DNA of 64,000 bases from Marinomonas pontica (GCF_026191375.1 NZ_JAODTL010000056.1:1-64000); one strand, 5' to 3'; positions 49,432 through 58,986 are shown, counted from the first letter of the stretch. Notes: generated by a model not told the origin, from the letters alone. Program-made: numbers and translations.

Positions 49432-49866
49432 ATGAAAAAGTCACAGCGAATGCAAATTTTGGTTGATCTTGCTAAGCGCAAAGAAGATACCGCGGCTCAG
49501 CAACTGGCTCGTGATAAGGCAAAAGTCATGCACGATGAGCAGAAGTTGAATGAGCTACGAGAATACGCGGAGCAATACGAATCTGAGCGAAACCTGTTAG
49601 GCTTGAGTGCCTATCTAACCACGAACTATCAGCACTTTGTGACTCGGGTACAGCAAGCGATTGTTCAGCAAGAAGCGGCGGTCGGTCGTGCAGAGCAGCA
49701 AGCTGATATGAGTATGCGACGATGGCTACAAGCTCGATCAAAAACGAAAAGCATGGATTGGCTAAAGGACAAAAATCATAAAGCGGAAGTGCTTTTGGAA
49801 ACCAAACAAGAGCAACGTCAAAGTGATGAATTTGCGATGCGGCGCTTTTTAGATAGCATGCGATAG
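49432..49866 (+). CDS. fliJ: Flagellar export chaperone FliJ
   Basis: The 144-residue, almost entirely coiled-coil protein resembles the FliI-stimulating gamma-like stalk. Family features are the start RMQILVDLAKRKEDTAAQQL and a charged C-terminal helix. GGAGG stands before the ATG. It closes the fliEFGHIJ set. Confidence 0.88.
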   Translation: MKKSQRMQILVDLAKRKEDTAAQQLARDKAKVMHDEQKLNELREYAEQYESERNLLGLSAYLTTNYQHFVTRVQQAIVQQEAAVGRAEQQADMSMRRWLQARSKTKSMDWLKDKNHKAEVLLETKQEQRQSDEFAMRRFLDSMR

Positions 49867-49918
49867 TCTTTCTATTGAGTGTTGTTCCATCATTGAGTGT
49901 GTTTTTTTAGGGTGAAAT

Positions 49919-51795
49919 ATGGCTGGACAGGATAACGGATTAACCAATGTGTCTTTGCCTTTTGCTCAGTTGAACAGCGCGTTACAAGAATACGTTAATG
50001 CTCCGATGAAAGGGTTGATGCATTTTCAGCAAGCGCTCCTTTCCGTAAAAAACGTCTCTTTACCTGCGATTTCATCACCTCTTTATCAGCGTCAATTCGT
50101 GTCGCTTGTGTCTGCCGTTGATGGTCTTTTGGCGGTAGGCTCTCCGTATTTTGAAGAATATCATCGCGCTTTTTTGTCGGCGACAGACGCTCTTTTTCAA
50201 GTGATGATTGCAAATCAGTTCGGTGCTGAGCGTAGTCGTCAGCTTGAGGGGTTATTGTCAAGTGATCGAGCATGTTGGGTGCTTATAGCGTCTCTGAATG
50301 ATTCTTCATCGACATCTCCTGTTTATGGCAATTACGAAGCGGAATTTGACTCAATATCTGCCAGTGGAGTCAAAATTGACACCTATTTTGATGATTTTTC
50401 TCATGTGGGTAACGTGTCGTTTCAGTTGGATTCTGCTCAAAATGGGAGGATTAAAGGCCGGTTCTGGTTAGTGACGGTGCAGTCTCTTACTTGGCTAAAA
50501 ATGACGTTCCCTCATTTGCATTGGCGACTGTTGTCCAGACATGACGATACGCCATTGAAAGCCTTGTGTGAGGCGAGTTTTTGCCTTTATTTCAAAATCT
50601 TACCATGCACCGTGATTCACGTTATCGACTGTTGTCGATGTTTGAAAGTCGATTTAAACGCCAGTTTTACCAATCTTTTGGTGCGTTTTTTTTGACGCAA
50701 GATACGTCGATTCATCATTCAACACGTTTAGTACCGTCTCTTGTGTCGGGTGAGTCCTTCGAAGTGCAAAATGGCTATTACTATTACCCGATGCGGCAAG
50801 GTGGGTCGGTTTACATTGGACGTGCTGCTAAACACGAAGACGCAGCGGGTGAGACGTATCTGGCGTGTCTTGGTCACGATTACCTTTCTTATCGCTTATA
50901 TGAAGTGGAAACGCCTAATGGAAAGTGTGTTTTTCCACATGATGAGTGTTTGGGGCGATATCGTGTAACGGATCTGGATGTTTATTGCGTTGGACAAACA
51001 TGGTGGTTTCATTGTGGTAGTCATCTTGATGCCGAAATTGTGCTGAGCATGCCTTTAAGTGAAACAGACCGCGATGCTTTTTGTTTTCTGATGTCTGACG
51101 TTGAGCATGTCTTGCTGGTTCAGCAGGGACATCGTTTTTTCGCTGTGCCTTATGTCTCAATTCGTGATGTAGAGGGAGTCTGTTCGAGGATGCCTTCGCA
51201 GCGTTCATGGGCTAAAAATATTTGGGTGAATCCATTGAATCAAGCAATGGTAGAGCCTTGGTTGTTTGATGGAGATCCGTTGTTTGAAGCGGCTAGCAAA
51301 AAAGAACGTATGAAATTTATTCAGTCTGCTAAGAATGGTTATTATTTTGTTAATGTCTGTGGCAGGATGTTTTGGGTAGAGGCAAGTTTGGTTTTATCTG
51401 TTTTGCCTTATCAGGTGCCTCAAACAATTATTCAGTTTACGGATGCGGGCGCTGAGTGCGTCGATTTTTTAGTGCACGATGGACATTGTGTTGATCGCAT
51501 CTTGTCGGGAGCAACTTTTGGAGAAGAGTTAGCCGTATCTTCTGCAAAGGCTGCTTTTACTCTGATTCTTGAATGGCAGAATGAATCGATACTTGTGTCT
51601 TGCTCCTCGTGTGACTGGCATGACAATGTGCCTGACTATGATGTCGCTTTCGATGGTATTTCGTCGTTGCTTCCTACATCAGAAGAAGGCGGAAGGGATT
51701 TTTTATCGTCTGCGCTGAGTAGCGAGATGTTGATTAATAAGAAAAATTATTTGTCCTTTGTGGCTGGCGTTTGGCCATCTTTCTCATTAGCTTGA
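49919..51795 (+). CDS. Unrecognised flagellar-locus protein, frame broken as sequenced
   Basis: I do not recognise this gene. The first frame (49919-50695) and second frame (to 51795) join when one T is added to the run 50578-50582, giving CEASFFLPLFQNLTM and about 625 residues. It has no signal peptide or membrane segment. Residues 1-190 look helical; the remainder is beta-rich. Two stretches (VLLVQQGHRFFAVPYVSIRDV and GYYFVNVCGRMFWVEASLVL) faintly resemble the strands of CheW-like domains, so it might be a scaffold; this is a weak resemblance only. It is rich in aromatic residues and histidine. It lies between fliJ and a membrane sensor-like gene 15 bases downstream, where Pseudomonas has none of this. 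Confidence 0.65.
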
Positions 51796-51810
51796 AAGTG
51801 ATTATTGACT

Positions 51811-53694
51811 ATGAATACACCGCATTCATCTGTTGGCGCTCCTAGAAAAGAGCTCATTAATAGGCTGCAAAAAGGCGTTGTTGCTTTGATATTTTTACTG
51901 ATACTCGCCTTCAATGGTATGTATTTGTGGGTCAGTCAAGGTTTGGAAAAGCAACACCTTCAGCAACAACAACTCAGTGAATTGCAGGCATTAACATACA
52001 GTGCCAAAGCGCATTGGCAGGCGTGGTTGTTACGAGGTCATTCTCAAGGTGCTAACGTCAATGATGTAAGCGAAGAGGCCGATGTTTTTTATCAAGCCTT
52101 GTTGAGCGAATACCGTCTGATTGAAAGCCGACTTCCTCGTTTTACATTTACCTCTGATGTGGATTTCTCTGCGTCGATTGAATCGCTTAATCAATTATTT
52201 CAAGAGTCCATAGACTTAACTGTGTTGGTGGGGAATGAGCGAGCGGTGGCTTTTTCGTCTGTTGATGCGCTAAATAAGCTGGATGATATCTTGGTACAGA
52301 GTGGTGTGAGTCTAGAATACCATCGACAGCTTTTTTCTGAGCATCTGCTATGGGGCGCTTGTGCGGTACTTTTGGCGATGTCAGCCATTATTCTGCTATT
52401 GAGTGTGCGTTTTGCGCGTCAGTTGCGCTCTGGCTTGGCGGCGGTACATACGATTATAGACCATCATAAACATAATCATGCTTCTGTTTTGTCGCCTCGT
52501 AGTGTTGTCGATGAATTGACCGACCTTGGTCACCAAATTGACAATGAATTGGCGTCTCGTGATTTTGATTTAGCTCATTATCAAGACGGCTTGAGTTTGG
52601 TTGAGCGAGCATTTGACCAAGTCGATGAGGCGTTTTTGGTCACCAATCATGATGGGGACGTTAATTGGCTGAGCGCGGGTGCAGAGCGTTTGTGGTTCAG
52701 AAACACTTCTTTGTTTGAGTCCATGTTTGGCATTGATTCTGGTTTGGATGATCCAGTCGGAGAGCGAATCTCGGACTCGATTTTGCTGTCTGATGACGAT
52801 CTCACATTGAACTTGTCAGACGGTATTTATGTGCTGTCGGTTAAACGGTTTGCGAGCGATGTGGAGAGGGAGGAAAACGATTTGCAACGCTTTATTTCCA
52901 TTCGACCTAAATCAGAGTTGGTTGAGTTTGATGTGTTGCATCATAGCTTGAAGCTCATGGTTCAGGATGTTTGGGACGCTCCGATTAGGCCTTTAAGGTC
53001 GTCATCACCGTATGCTGGTTTTGCGAAGTCGTTAGAGAATATACGACGGAAAGTATCCGTTGTATTTGATGAACTGAACGCCGCCTTATTGCACACAAAT
53101 TCGATTGATAAAGTTACTAAACTACAACAAATAGCATCCCTAATTGACGAAAAAACAGATCACAATAATTCATCGGAAAATGATCTGGTTGCTGTTGAAA
53201 ACACACAGGCAGAGTTAGTGCAAAGTGAGTTGAGCAATGTGGCATGGTTGTCAGAGCAGATTCGGGATTCGCTCATTCTTGGCTATGAACTGGTGTTGCA
53301 ACGTTTGGCCTTGGTTGAGAAAGATTTGTCTTCAGATGTGTTTCTGTTGAGCGATGTAGAGCGTTGTTTAAATGAAGTAAGAGCAGGTGTATTAACCAGC
53401 TTAGCCGCGACGGAGGGGGAAAGTGAAACCATTCGTCATCGATTTGCGGTTGATTTACAACATGACATTGGCAACGTACAAAGCCAAATAGAAAGCATGA
53501 AATCCATGGCTGCTTCAACCTTGACCTTGCTCGAATCAGATCGAAGTGTGGGTGTGGCAAGGTTAGATAAAGCAAGAGCGTCTGTTAATGAAATGCTAGT
53601 ACGTGTTCATGGCTTAATGGAAAAATCGGCATCCAATGCGCCTTCCATTGTGGACGAGAGCGCAATTAAAAAAACAAACGATGAGTGGGAATAG
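51811..53694 (+). CDS. Membrane sensor-like protein with PAS and coiled coil, family not recognised
   Basis: The 627-residue protein has two membrane segments (about residues 23-44 and 178-200) enclosing about 130 periplasmic residues. A HAMP-like linker and a PAS-like domain follow near 265-300 (AFDQVDEAFLVTNHDGDVNW), then about 290 mostly helical, coiled-coil residues. The layout is that of a chemoreceptor, but the conserved CheA-binding hairpin tip is absent, and there is no kinase, GGDEF, EAL or phosphatase domain. I use the ATG at 51811 (a TTG two codons ahead is possible). It lies just before the STAS gene and could feed a signal to the STAS/PP2C pair; that is inference from position. 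Confidence 0.7.
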   Translation: MNTPHSSVGAPRKELINRLQKGVVALIFLLILAFNGMYLWVSQGLEKQHLQQQQLSELQALTYSAKAHWQAWLLRGHSQGANVNDVSEEADVFYQALLSEYRLIESRLPRFTFTSDVDFSASIESLNQLFQESIDLTVLVGNERAVAFSSVDALNKLDDILVQSGVSLEYHRQLFSEHLLWGACAVLLAMSAIILLLSVRFARQLRSGLAAVHTIIDHHKHNHASVLSPRSVVDELTDLGHQIDNELASRDFDLAHYQDGLSLVERAFDQVDEAFLVTNHDGDVNWLSAGAERLWFRNTSLFESMFGIDSGLDDPVGERISDSILLSDDDLTLNLSDGIYVLSVKRFASDVEREENDLQRFISIRPKSELVEFDVLHHSLKLMVQDVWDAPIRPLRSSSPYAGFAKSLENIRRKVSVVFDELNAALLHTNSIDKVTKLQQIASLIDEKTDHNNSSENDLVAVENTQAELVQSELSNVAWLSEQIRDSLILGYELVLQRLALVEKDLSSDVFLLSDVERCLNEVRAGVLTSLAATEGESETIRHRFAVDLQHDIGNVQSQIESMKSMAASTLTLLESDRSVGVARLDKARASVNEMLVRVHGLMEKSASNAPSIVDESAIKKTNDEWE

Positions 53695-53729
53695 AATAAA
53701 GTTTTCCACTCAGACTTGAGGAGTCGTCT

Positions 53730-54032
53730 GTGGTTGAAAGCTTTATTGATAAAAAAACGGGGTGTCTAACGATCCAGATCAAAGGGCGTTTTGATTACAG
53801 CTGCCATAAAGCCTTTAAACAAGCGTTTTCTAAAGGCAGTGTTGTGTCGTCATACGATGTGGATTTGTCAGAAGCGACTTATTTAGACAGCTCAGCGCTC
53901 GGAATGCTGTTATTGCTAAGAGACCATGCTGGTGCCGAGAGATCTAAAATTCGCCTGATTCATGCGAATAATGCCGTTGTTGAGATTTTAAAAATGGCTA
54001 ATTTTCATCGGCTTTTTGTTATTACTGAGTAG
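53730..54032 (+). CDS. STAS-domain anti-sigma factor antagonist, HsbA-like
   Basis: The 100-residue single STAS domain has the phosphorylatable serine in YLDSSALGMLLLL (Ser55, second serine of DSSA). Such proteins switch partner according to serine phosphorylation; HsbA of P. aeruginosa binds FlgM or a diguanylate cyclase in this way. The GTG start is preceded by GAGGAG. The phosphatase/kinase gene starts six bases after its stop, a typical pair. The partner here is not known. Confidence 0.88.
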   Translation: MVESFIDKKTGCLTIQIKGRFDYSCHKAFKQAFSKGSVVSSYDVDLSEATYLDSSALGMLLLLRDHAGAERSKIRLIHANNAVVEILKMANFHRLFVITE

Positions 54033-54038
54033 TATCAT

Positions 54039-55748
54039 ATGGAACACGTTTTAACCATATTGATTGCGGACGACAATCCATCAGACAGAATTCTGTTGAA
54101 GGCCATTTTGAGCCAATTTGGTCACAAGGTGATCACGGCGATTGATGGGCAAGATGCCATTGATAAGTTCGATCCAGACACCATTGAACTGGTCTGTTTG
54201 GACATTAAAATGCCGCATAAAGATGGTTGGGAGGCCGCGCTTGAGATTCAGCACTTAGCGGGTGATTTGTTTGTTCCTATTATATTTCTTTCTGGGATTG
54301 CTGATCCCATCGCGTTGTCTAATTGTCTGCGTATCGGTGGCATAGACTTTATATCCAAGCCATACAACCCTGCTTTGATTACTGCTAAATTGAACGCTAT
54401 TGTTCGATTGCTTGTTATGCAGAAAACACTTGAAGAGCAGCGTGACGCTTTGAGTGCGTATAATGAACAGTTGTTAAATGACCAAGACGTTGCGAAGGTT
54501 GTTTATGAAAATATAACTCATTCAAATTGCCTTCAAGATCCGGCACTTTCGACCATACATTATGGTACGCATACCTTTAATGGTGATGTTATTTTGGCTG
54601 CCTATAAACCAAATGGCGGCATGCATATTTTATTAGGAGACTTTACCGGACACGGTCTTTCTGCTGCGATTGGTGCATTGCCTTTGGCTGATATCTTTTT
54701 TGATTGGACGCGAAAAGGTTTTCTAATGCGGCAGATTCTTCCTGAAATAAACGCGCGCTTAAAAAATATTTTACCGGCTAATATGTTTTGCAGTGCGGCG
54801 TTTATTGATGTGAAAGTGAATAATAAAAGCATAGAAATTTGGAATGGTGGCTTGCCAGATTTATTGTTTTTTCCCAGTGCTGCGGATAAGCCGGTTCGTT
54901 TTTCTTCTAAGAATTTGCCCTTGGGTGTCTTATCTCCTGATGCGTTTGAGTGTGAAATTGATCCGATTTCTTTTGTCCCTGGAGATCGCTTGGTGGCATT
55001 TTCTGATGGTGTTTATGAAGCGTTGGATTCATCCGGACAGATGTTTTGTCATTCAGTCTTGCACCCGCTTTACCAAGGAGACATTGACGCAGAGCACTCA
55101 CTGGATTGGTTGGTTGATCAACTGGAAACAGAAGGTGTGTTGAAAAACCCTCATGACGATATTTCATGTCTAAGCGTTCGTTTGGATAGTAATATTGGTA
55201 TTGACTCTTCCGAGCAAGAGATTCGAAAGGGGCATGATGAGGCGCCAGCCGATTTTTCTTTCGAGTATGTTCTAAACGCAGATTCGCTTCGCAATACCGA
55301 TCCATTGCCTTATGTTTTACAAATTTTGACCACGGTTCCTGGGTTGAGTAGCTTCTCCAGTCAAATTTTTATGATCCTTTCTGAATTGTATTCAAATGCG
55401 CTTGAACACGGCGTTTTAAAGCTTAGTTCGGCAAAGAAAAGCTCCAGTGACGGTTTTGTTCAGTATTATGACGAACGAGAACGAAGATTGTCTAATTTGG
55501 TGGACGGGTACGTGAAAATTTCAGTGAAAGTGTCGTCGGATCTTAACAGTCGGTCACTCATTTTATACGTGGAAGACAGTGGTTCAGGATTTGATTACCA
55601 CAGCGTAAATTACGACATGTCCAATACGGAGTTGCTTTATAATCGTGGCTTGGCTTTATTGGATCAGCTGTGCTCCAAGCTGGAGTTTTCTAAGGGAGGA
55701 AGTGCAGTGACAGCACATTATCAGTGGCAAGTAGGGGGATTGGGTTAG
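54039..55748 (+). CDS. Response regulator with PP2C phosphatase and ATPase (serine kinase) domains, HsbR-like
   Basis: The 569-residue product has a receiver domain (residues 5-122: acidic pair D11/D12, phosphoacceptor D55 in VCLDIKMPHKDG, S85, K107), a short coiled coil, a SpoIIE-type PP2C phosphatase (about 165-390: LLGDFTGHGLSAAI, LVAFSDGVYEAL, PHDDISCLSV) and a C-terminal HATPase domain of anti-sigma type (about 430-565: SELYSNALEHGVL, VEDSGSGFDY). This is the HsbR architecture, able to both phosphorylate and dephosphorylate a STAS partner, here the gene just upstream. All catalytic residues I can check are present. The usual HptB phosphotransfer gene is not adjacent. Confidence 0.92.
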   Translation: MEHVLTILIADDNPSDRILLKAILSQFGHKVITAIDGQDAIDKFDPDTIELVCLDIKMPHKDGWEAALEIQHLAGDLFVPIIFLSGIADPIALSNCLRIGGIDFISKPYNPALITAKLNAIVRLLVMQKTLEEQRDALSAYNEQLLNDQDVAKVVYENITHSNCLQDPALSTIHYGTHTFNGDVILAAYKPNGGMHILLGDFTGHGLSAAIGALPLADIFFDWTRKGFLMRQILPEINARLKNILPANMFCSAAFIDVKVNNKSIEIWNGGLPDLLFFPSAADKPVRFSSKNLPLGVLSPDAFECEIDPISFVPGDRLVAFSDGVYEALDSSGQMFCHSVLHPLYQGDIDAEHSLDWLVDQLETEGVLKNPHDDISCLSVRLDSNIGIDSSEQEIRKGHDEAPADFSFEYVLNADSLRNTDPLPYVLQILTTVPGLSSFSSQIFMILSELYSNALEHGVLKLSSAKKSSSDGFVQYYDERERRLSNLVDGYVKISVKVSSDLNSRSLILYVEDSGSGFDYHSVNYDMSNTELLYNRGLALLDQLCSKLEFSKGGSAVTAHYQWQVGGLG

Positions 55749-55793
55749 GTTGGCCTTTCTATTGCATAGTCCTTTGTATTGTCGGAGGAAATT

Positions 55794-57383
55794 ATGCGCA
55801 CAGATTCAAATTCGGTATTGTCATTGTCTTCAGGTGTACCACCTAAGAAGCCTATTTCGACCAAAAGTCCTTCTAGAAATGGAGAGGCTTTTTCCAGTGA
55901 CTTTAATAAAGCCAAAGACACTCTAGACGCGAAAAAAAACACGGCAAGTGACGTAGATAAGGCCTCTTCATCTGCCAGTGCGGCCCCAACAGATACCACA
56001 AAAAAAGCGGAAAACGTCATCTCTTCTAATGATGAAAAGGGTGGGGGTGTCGCTAAATCGGATGAATCTCCAGCGTCAACTTCTCATGATACTGTTACTG
56101 CTGATGGTGGCAAAACTTTGCAGCCAGAAGGCGAGAATGCTCCTTCTGAAGAGATGCTACCCGCAGTTTCAGTCGATCAGACGGCGGCATTGGCATCGGC
56201 GTCAACAGTTGAAGTAACCGCGGATAGTTTGCCGGTTGGTGTGCCAGAAGTTGGCGTTGACGGAGTGGTCGATGATAAACAAGTTGTTGCAACTTACATT
56301 ATGCCGCCAAACTCTCCCACCGTTGTCAAAGAGGGGGAGGCTGAGAACACATCCAGCATAACCACAAAAGCAGGCGCTAATATTCTTGGATTGAGTGCGA
56401 TTAAACAGGCTGTTGTTGGAACGGATAAACTTGTTAAAGAGGCAGATATTCCTGTTACTGATTCGGCGGATGCGCCTGCACCATTGAATGAAGATGGTTC
56501 ACTTTCATGGGTGTTATCTCAAATGGAGGCGCCCGTGACTAAGGCTTCAGCTCTTGCACCTAATGTCGATCCTGCGACGGAGGTAGCAAAAGCCACTGTT
56601 GGTGTGGCCGCTGGCGTCATTGCTGGGGCTAATAAGGACGGGCGTAATGAGACGGTGCCGTTGTCATTAATGGGGGCGGGGGTTGTCACTTCTACTGACA
56701 GGGAAAAGGCAGACTCTGCCACCACATTGCTCGATGATGGCTTTGTGTTGAATGAGCCAATTGAATTACGTAAAAAAGAACAAGAAGCCATGATAGGACG
56801 AATGGCAGCACAAGTGGATGGCAATGTAAGTGATGCTGGTCGTGATGACAACGCACTAGGTGGTTTAAATAGCTCACTACAAAATAATGCTAATCGTGCC
56901 GCTGTGGTAGGTAGCGCGGCTGCTATGACACCTCAGAATAACTTGACTATGAGTTTGCCGCCAGGGCACCCTGGATGGGCGAATGAAATGAGCCAAAAAG
57001 TGGCTTGGATTGCGCGTGATGGCGGCCATACCGCACATATCCGATTGGATCCACCTGAGCTGGGTAGCTTAACGGTGAAAGTGTCAGTGGACAGTGATTC
57101 TAATACTCAAATTAGCTTTGTTGCGGCGACACCTCAAGCGAGGGATCTGTTGGAAGGGCAGATGGGGCGATTGAGAGAGATGCTGGCTCAGCAAGGTATG
57201 GATCTTAGTCGAGCGGATGTGGATGTTTCTCAGCAAGACACCTCTGGTGCGCAAGATAGGGCCAATAATCGAAATAATGGCACTCCTCAAGGGAATTTCA
57301 TGGCGACAGAGGATGTGGATGAAGACTTGATTCCGACTAATTTGTCGTATGTTTCTGCGTCTGGCGTTGATTACTATGCTTAA
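55794..57383 (+). CDS. fliK: Flagellar hook-length control protein FliK
   Basis: The 529-residue secreted ruler ends hook growth and switches export specificity. Residues 1 to about 380 are low-complexity, rich in A, S, T, D and V. The conserved C-terminal domain is about 395-490 (VAWIARDGGHTAHIRLDPP, ELGSLTVKVSVDSD, RLREMLAQQGMDLSRADVDV). I start at the ATG at 55794 because GGAGG is at 55784-55788; the frame is open slightly further back through the ribosome site. An intact A8 run lies near 55932. Confidence 0.92.
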   Translation: MRTDSNSVLSLSSGVPPKKPISTKSPSRNGEAFSSDFNKAKDTLDAKKNTASDVDKASSSASAAPTDTTKKAENVISSNDEKGGGVAKSDESPASTSHDTVTADGGKTLQPEGENAPSEEMLPAVSVDQTAALASASTVEVTADSLPVGVPEVGVDGVVDDKQVVATYIMPPNSPTVVKEGEAENTSSITTKAGANILGLSAIKQAVVGTDKLVKEADIPVTDSADAPAPLNEDGSLSWVLSQMEAPVTKASALAPNVDPATEVAKATVGVAAGVIAGANKDGRNETVPLSLMGAGVVTSTDREKADSATTLLDDGFVLNEPIELRKKEQEAMIGRMAAQVDGNVSDAGRDDNALGGLNSSLQNNANRAAVVGSAAAMTPQNNLTMSLPPGHPGWANEMSQKVAWIARDGGHTAHIRLDPPELGSLTVKVSVDSDSNTQISFVAATPQARDLLEGQMGRLREMLAQQGMDLSRADVDVSQQDTSGAQDRANNRNNGTPQGNFMATEDVDEDLIPTNLSYVSASGVDYYA

Positions 57384-57499
57384 ACTTACGAGAAATTGAT
57401 GGTGCTATGTTTGATTCTTTGTAGAATAGGGGATGGCTTACGAATTGATAGCGTCGTGAGTGTTCCATAGAAAGAATTTGATAGCTAAGGTTTGAAGAG

Positions 57500-58006
57500 A
57501 TGGCTGAAGAAGACGGTTTGGATATCGGTACTGAAGAGGGAAAGTCTGGCGGTAAGAAAAAGCTTATTATCATCATTGCCCTTGTTCTCGTTCTAGTGGG
57601 TGGTGGCGCCGCAGCGTATTTTTTATTGTTCAGTGGTTCTGATGATGCTGAAACAGCAGAGTCAGCTGAAGCTGCGTTAGTCAATGAGCCTTCTACATAT
57701 TTAGCGCTGGATCCTGCCTTTACAGTGGATTTCATGGTGGATGGTAAGCAACGTTATGTGCAGCTTAATATGTCTGTGAAGTCCAAAAATATAGATCAAA
57801 TCAATGCCGTGACTATGCATATGCCTTTGATTAGAAACAGTTTGGTGTTGCTTTTCTCTAGCCAGTCATTTGACGAATTGCAAACGGCTGATGGAAAAAT
57901 GGCGTTAAAACAGGCCGCTCTTGATGCGATTAATGGCATTCTTGAGCAAGAAACGGGTCAGGGTGGCATTGATGCTGTGTTATTCACTAACTTTGTGATG
58001 CAATAA
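57500..58006 (+). CDS. fliL: Flagellar basal body-associated protein FliL
   Basis: The 168-residue single-pass inner-membrane protein surrounds or stabilises the stator. It has an N-terminal membrane segment (KLIIIIALVLVLVGGGAAAY, about residues 19-38) and a periplasmic FliL domain (YVQLNMSVKSKNIDQINAV). The 116-base gap after fliK holds a poor sigma-54-like match (TGGTGCT at 57400, TTGA at 57411) that I do not rely on. Confidence 0.93.
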   Translation: MAEEDGLDIGTEEGKSGGKKKLIIIIALVLVLVGGGAAAYFLLFSGSDDAETAESAEAALVNEPSTYLALDPAFTVDFMVDGKQRYVQLNMSVKSKNIDQINAVTMHMPLIRNSLVLLFSSQSFDELQTADGKMALKQAALDAINGILEQETGQGGIDAVLFTNFVMQ

Positions 58007-58010
58007 TATT

Positions 58011-58985
58011 ATGTCAGCTCAAGATCTGTTATCCCAGGACGAGATAGATGCACTCTTACATGGTGCGGACGAGAAGCCTGCCGAAGAGGATAACCGAGAC
58101 GCGAATGGTGTGGCGTCTTATGACATCACTAGCCAAGAGCGTATTGTTCGTGGGCGAATGCCCACTTTGGAAATGATAAACGAGCGCTTTGCTCGTTATA
58201 CTCGTATTAGTTTGTTTAACATGCTTCGTCGTACAGCAGATGTTTCGTCTGGCGGTCTTCAGGTGATGAAGTTTGGCGAGTATGTCCATACGCTTTATGT
58301 TCCCACCAGTTTGAACCTAGTGAAATTTCGGCCTTTAAGAAGTACGGCTTTGTTTATTTTGGACGCCAAGCTTGTTTTTAAGTTAGTGGATAACTTTTTT
58401 GGTGGTGATGGGCGTCACGCTAAAATCGAAGGTCGAGAGTTTACACCGACAGAAATTCGCATTGTTCAATTGATGCTAGAGCAAGTGTTTGTGGATCTGA
58501 CTGAGGCTTGGGCGCCTGTATTGAAATTGGAACTGGAATACATCAGTTCTGAAGTGAACCCTGCCATGGCCAACATTGTAAGCCCAAGTGAAGTGGTGGT
58601 TGTGTCTACCTTCCATATCGAATTGGACGGTGGTGGCGGTGAGCTTCATATCACGCTGCCGTATTCAATGATCGAGCCGGTTCGCGAATTGCTGGATGCG
58701 GGTGTACAGAGTGATGTGGATGAAAAAGACGACCGTTGGGGACGCTCTTTGGAGCAAGATGTAAAAGACATCGATGTTAAGTTGTCTGTGAATGTGGCGA
58801 ACCGAAAAATCTCGTTAAGAGAAGTGTTAAAGTTCAAAGCGGGAGATATTATTCCAATAGAAATGCCTGAGTTTGTCACTGTTCGAGCGAATGGTGTACC
58901 AACATTTAAAGGTAAATTGGGTGTGAGTAATGAACGCTACTCTGTGCAAATGGAAGAAAGTTTTAAAACGAAGGTGACGAAATAA
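58011..58985 (+). CDS. fliM: Flagellar motor switch protein FliM
   Basis: This C-ring protein binds CheY-P. The N-terminal peptide (DLLSQDEIDALLHG) is the CheY-P-binding region. A CheC-like middle domain has TRISLFNMLRRTADV and FFGGDGRHAKIEGREFTPTE, and the SpoA domain at the C-terminus is DVKLSVNVANRKISLREVL. It is 324 residues and lies four bases after fliL. Confidence 0.96.
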   Translation: MSAQDLLSQDEIDALLHGADEKPAEEDNRDANGVASYDITSQERIVRGRMPTLEMINERFARYTRISLFNMLRRTADVSSGGLQVMKFGEYVHTLYVPTSLNLVKFRPLRSTALFILDAKLVFKLVDNFFGGDGRHAKIEGREFTPTEIRIVQLMLEQVFVDLTEAWAPVLKLELEYISSEVNPAMANIVSPSEVVVVSTFHIELDGGGGELHITLPYSMIEPVRELLDAGVQSDVDEKDDRWGRSLEQDVKDIDVKLSVNVANRKISLREVLKFKAGDIIPIEMPEFVTVRANGVPTFKGKLGVSNERYSVQMEESFKTKVTK

Positions 58986-58986
58986 C

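Noticed and set aside
5331-50582. Programmed frameshifting as the common cause of the seven breaks
   Set aside because: The sites lack a shared slippery heptamer or downstream structure, involve different bases, and occur in genes not known to use frameshifting.
51811-53694. Calling the membrane sensor-like protein a methyl-accepting chemoreceptor
   Set aside because: The long coiled coil lacks the conserved signalling tip found in the true receptor at 32610-34172.
53697-53723. TAAAGTTT before the STAS gene, an exact sigma-28 -35 box
   Set aside because: The expected GCCGATAA at 11 bases distance is not there (TTGAGGAG instead), and the box overlaps the stop region of the upstream gene.
57400-57414. 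Sigma-54-like TGGTGCT-N4-TTGA before fliL
   Set aside because: The essential GC at -12 is replaced by GA and the -24 element is poor; too weak to annotate.
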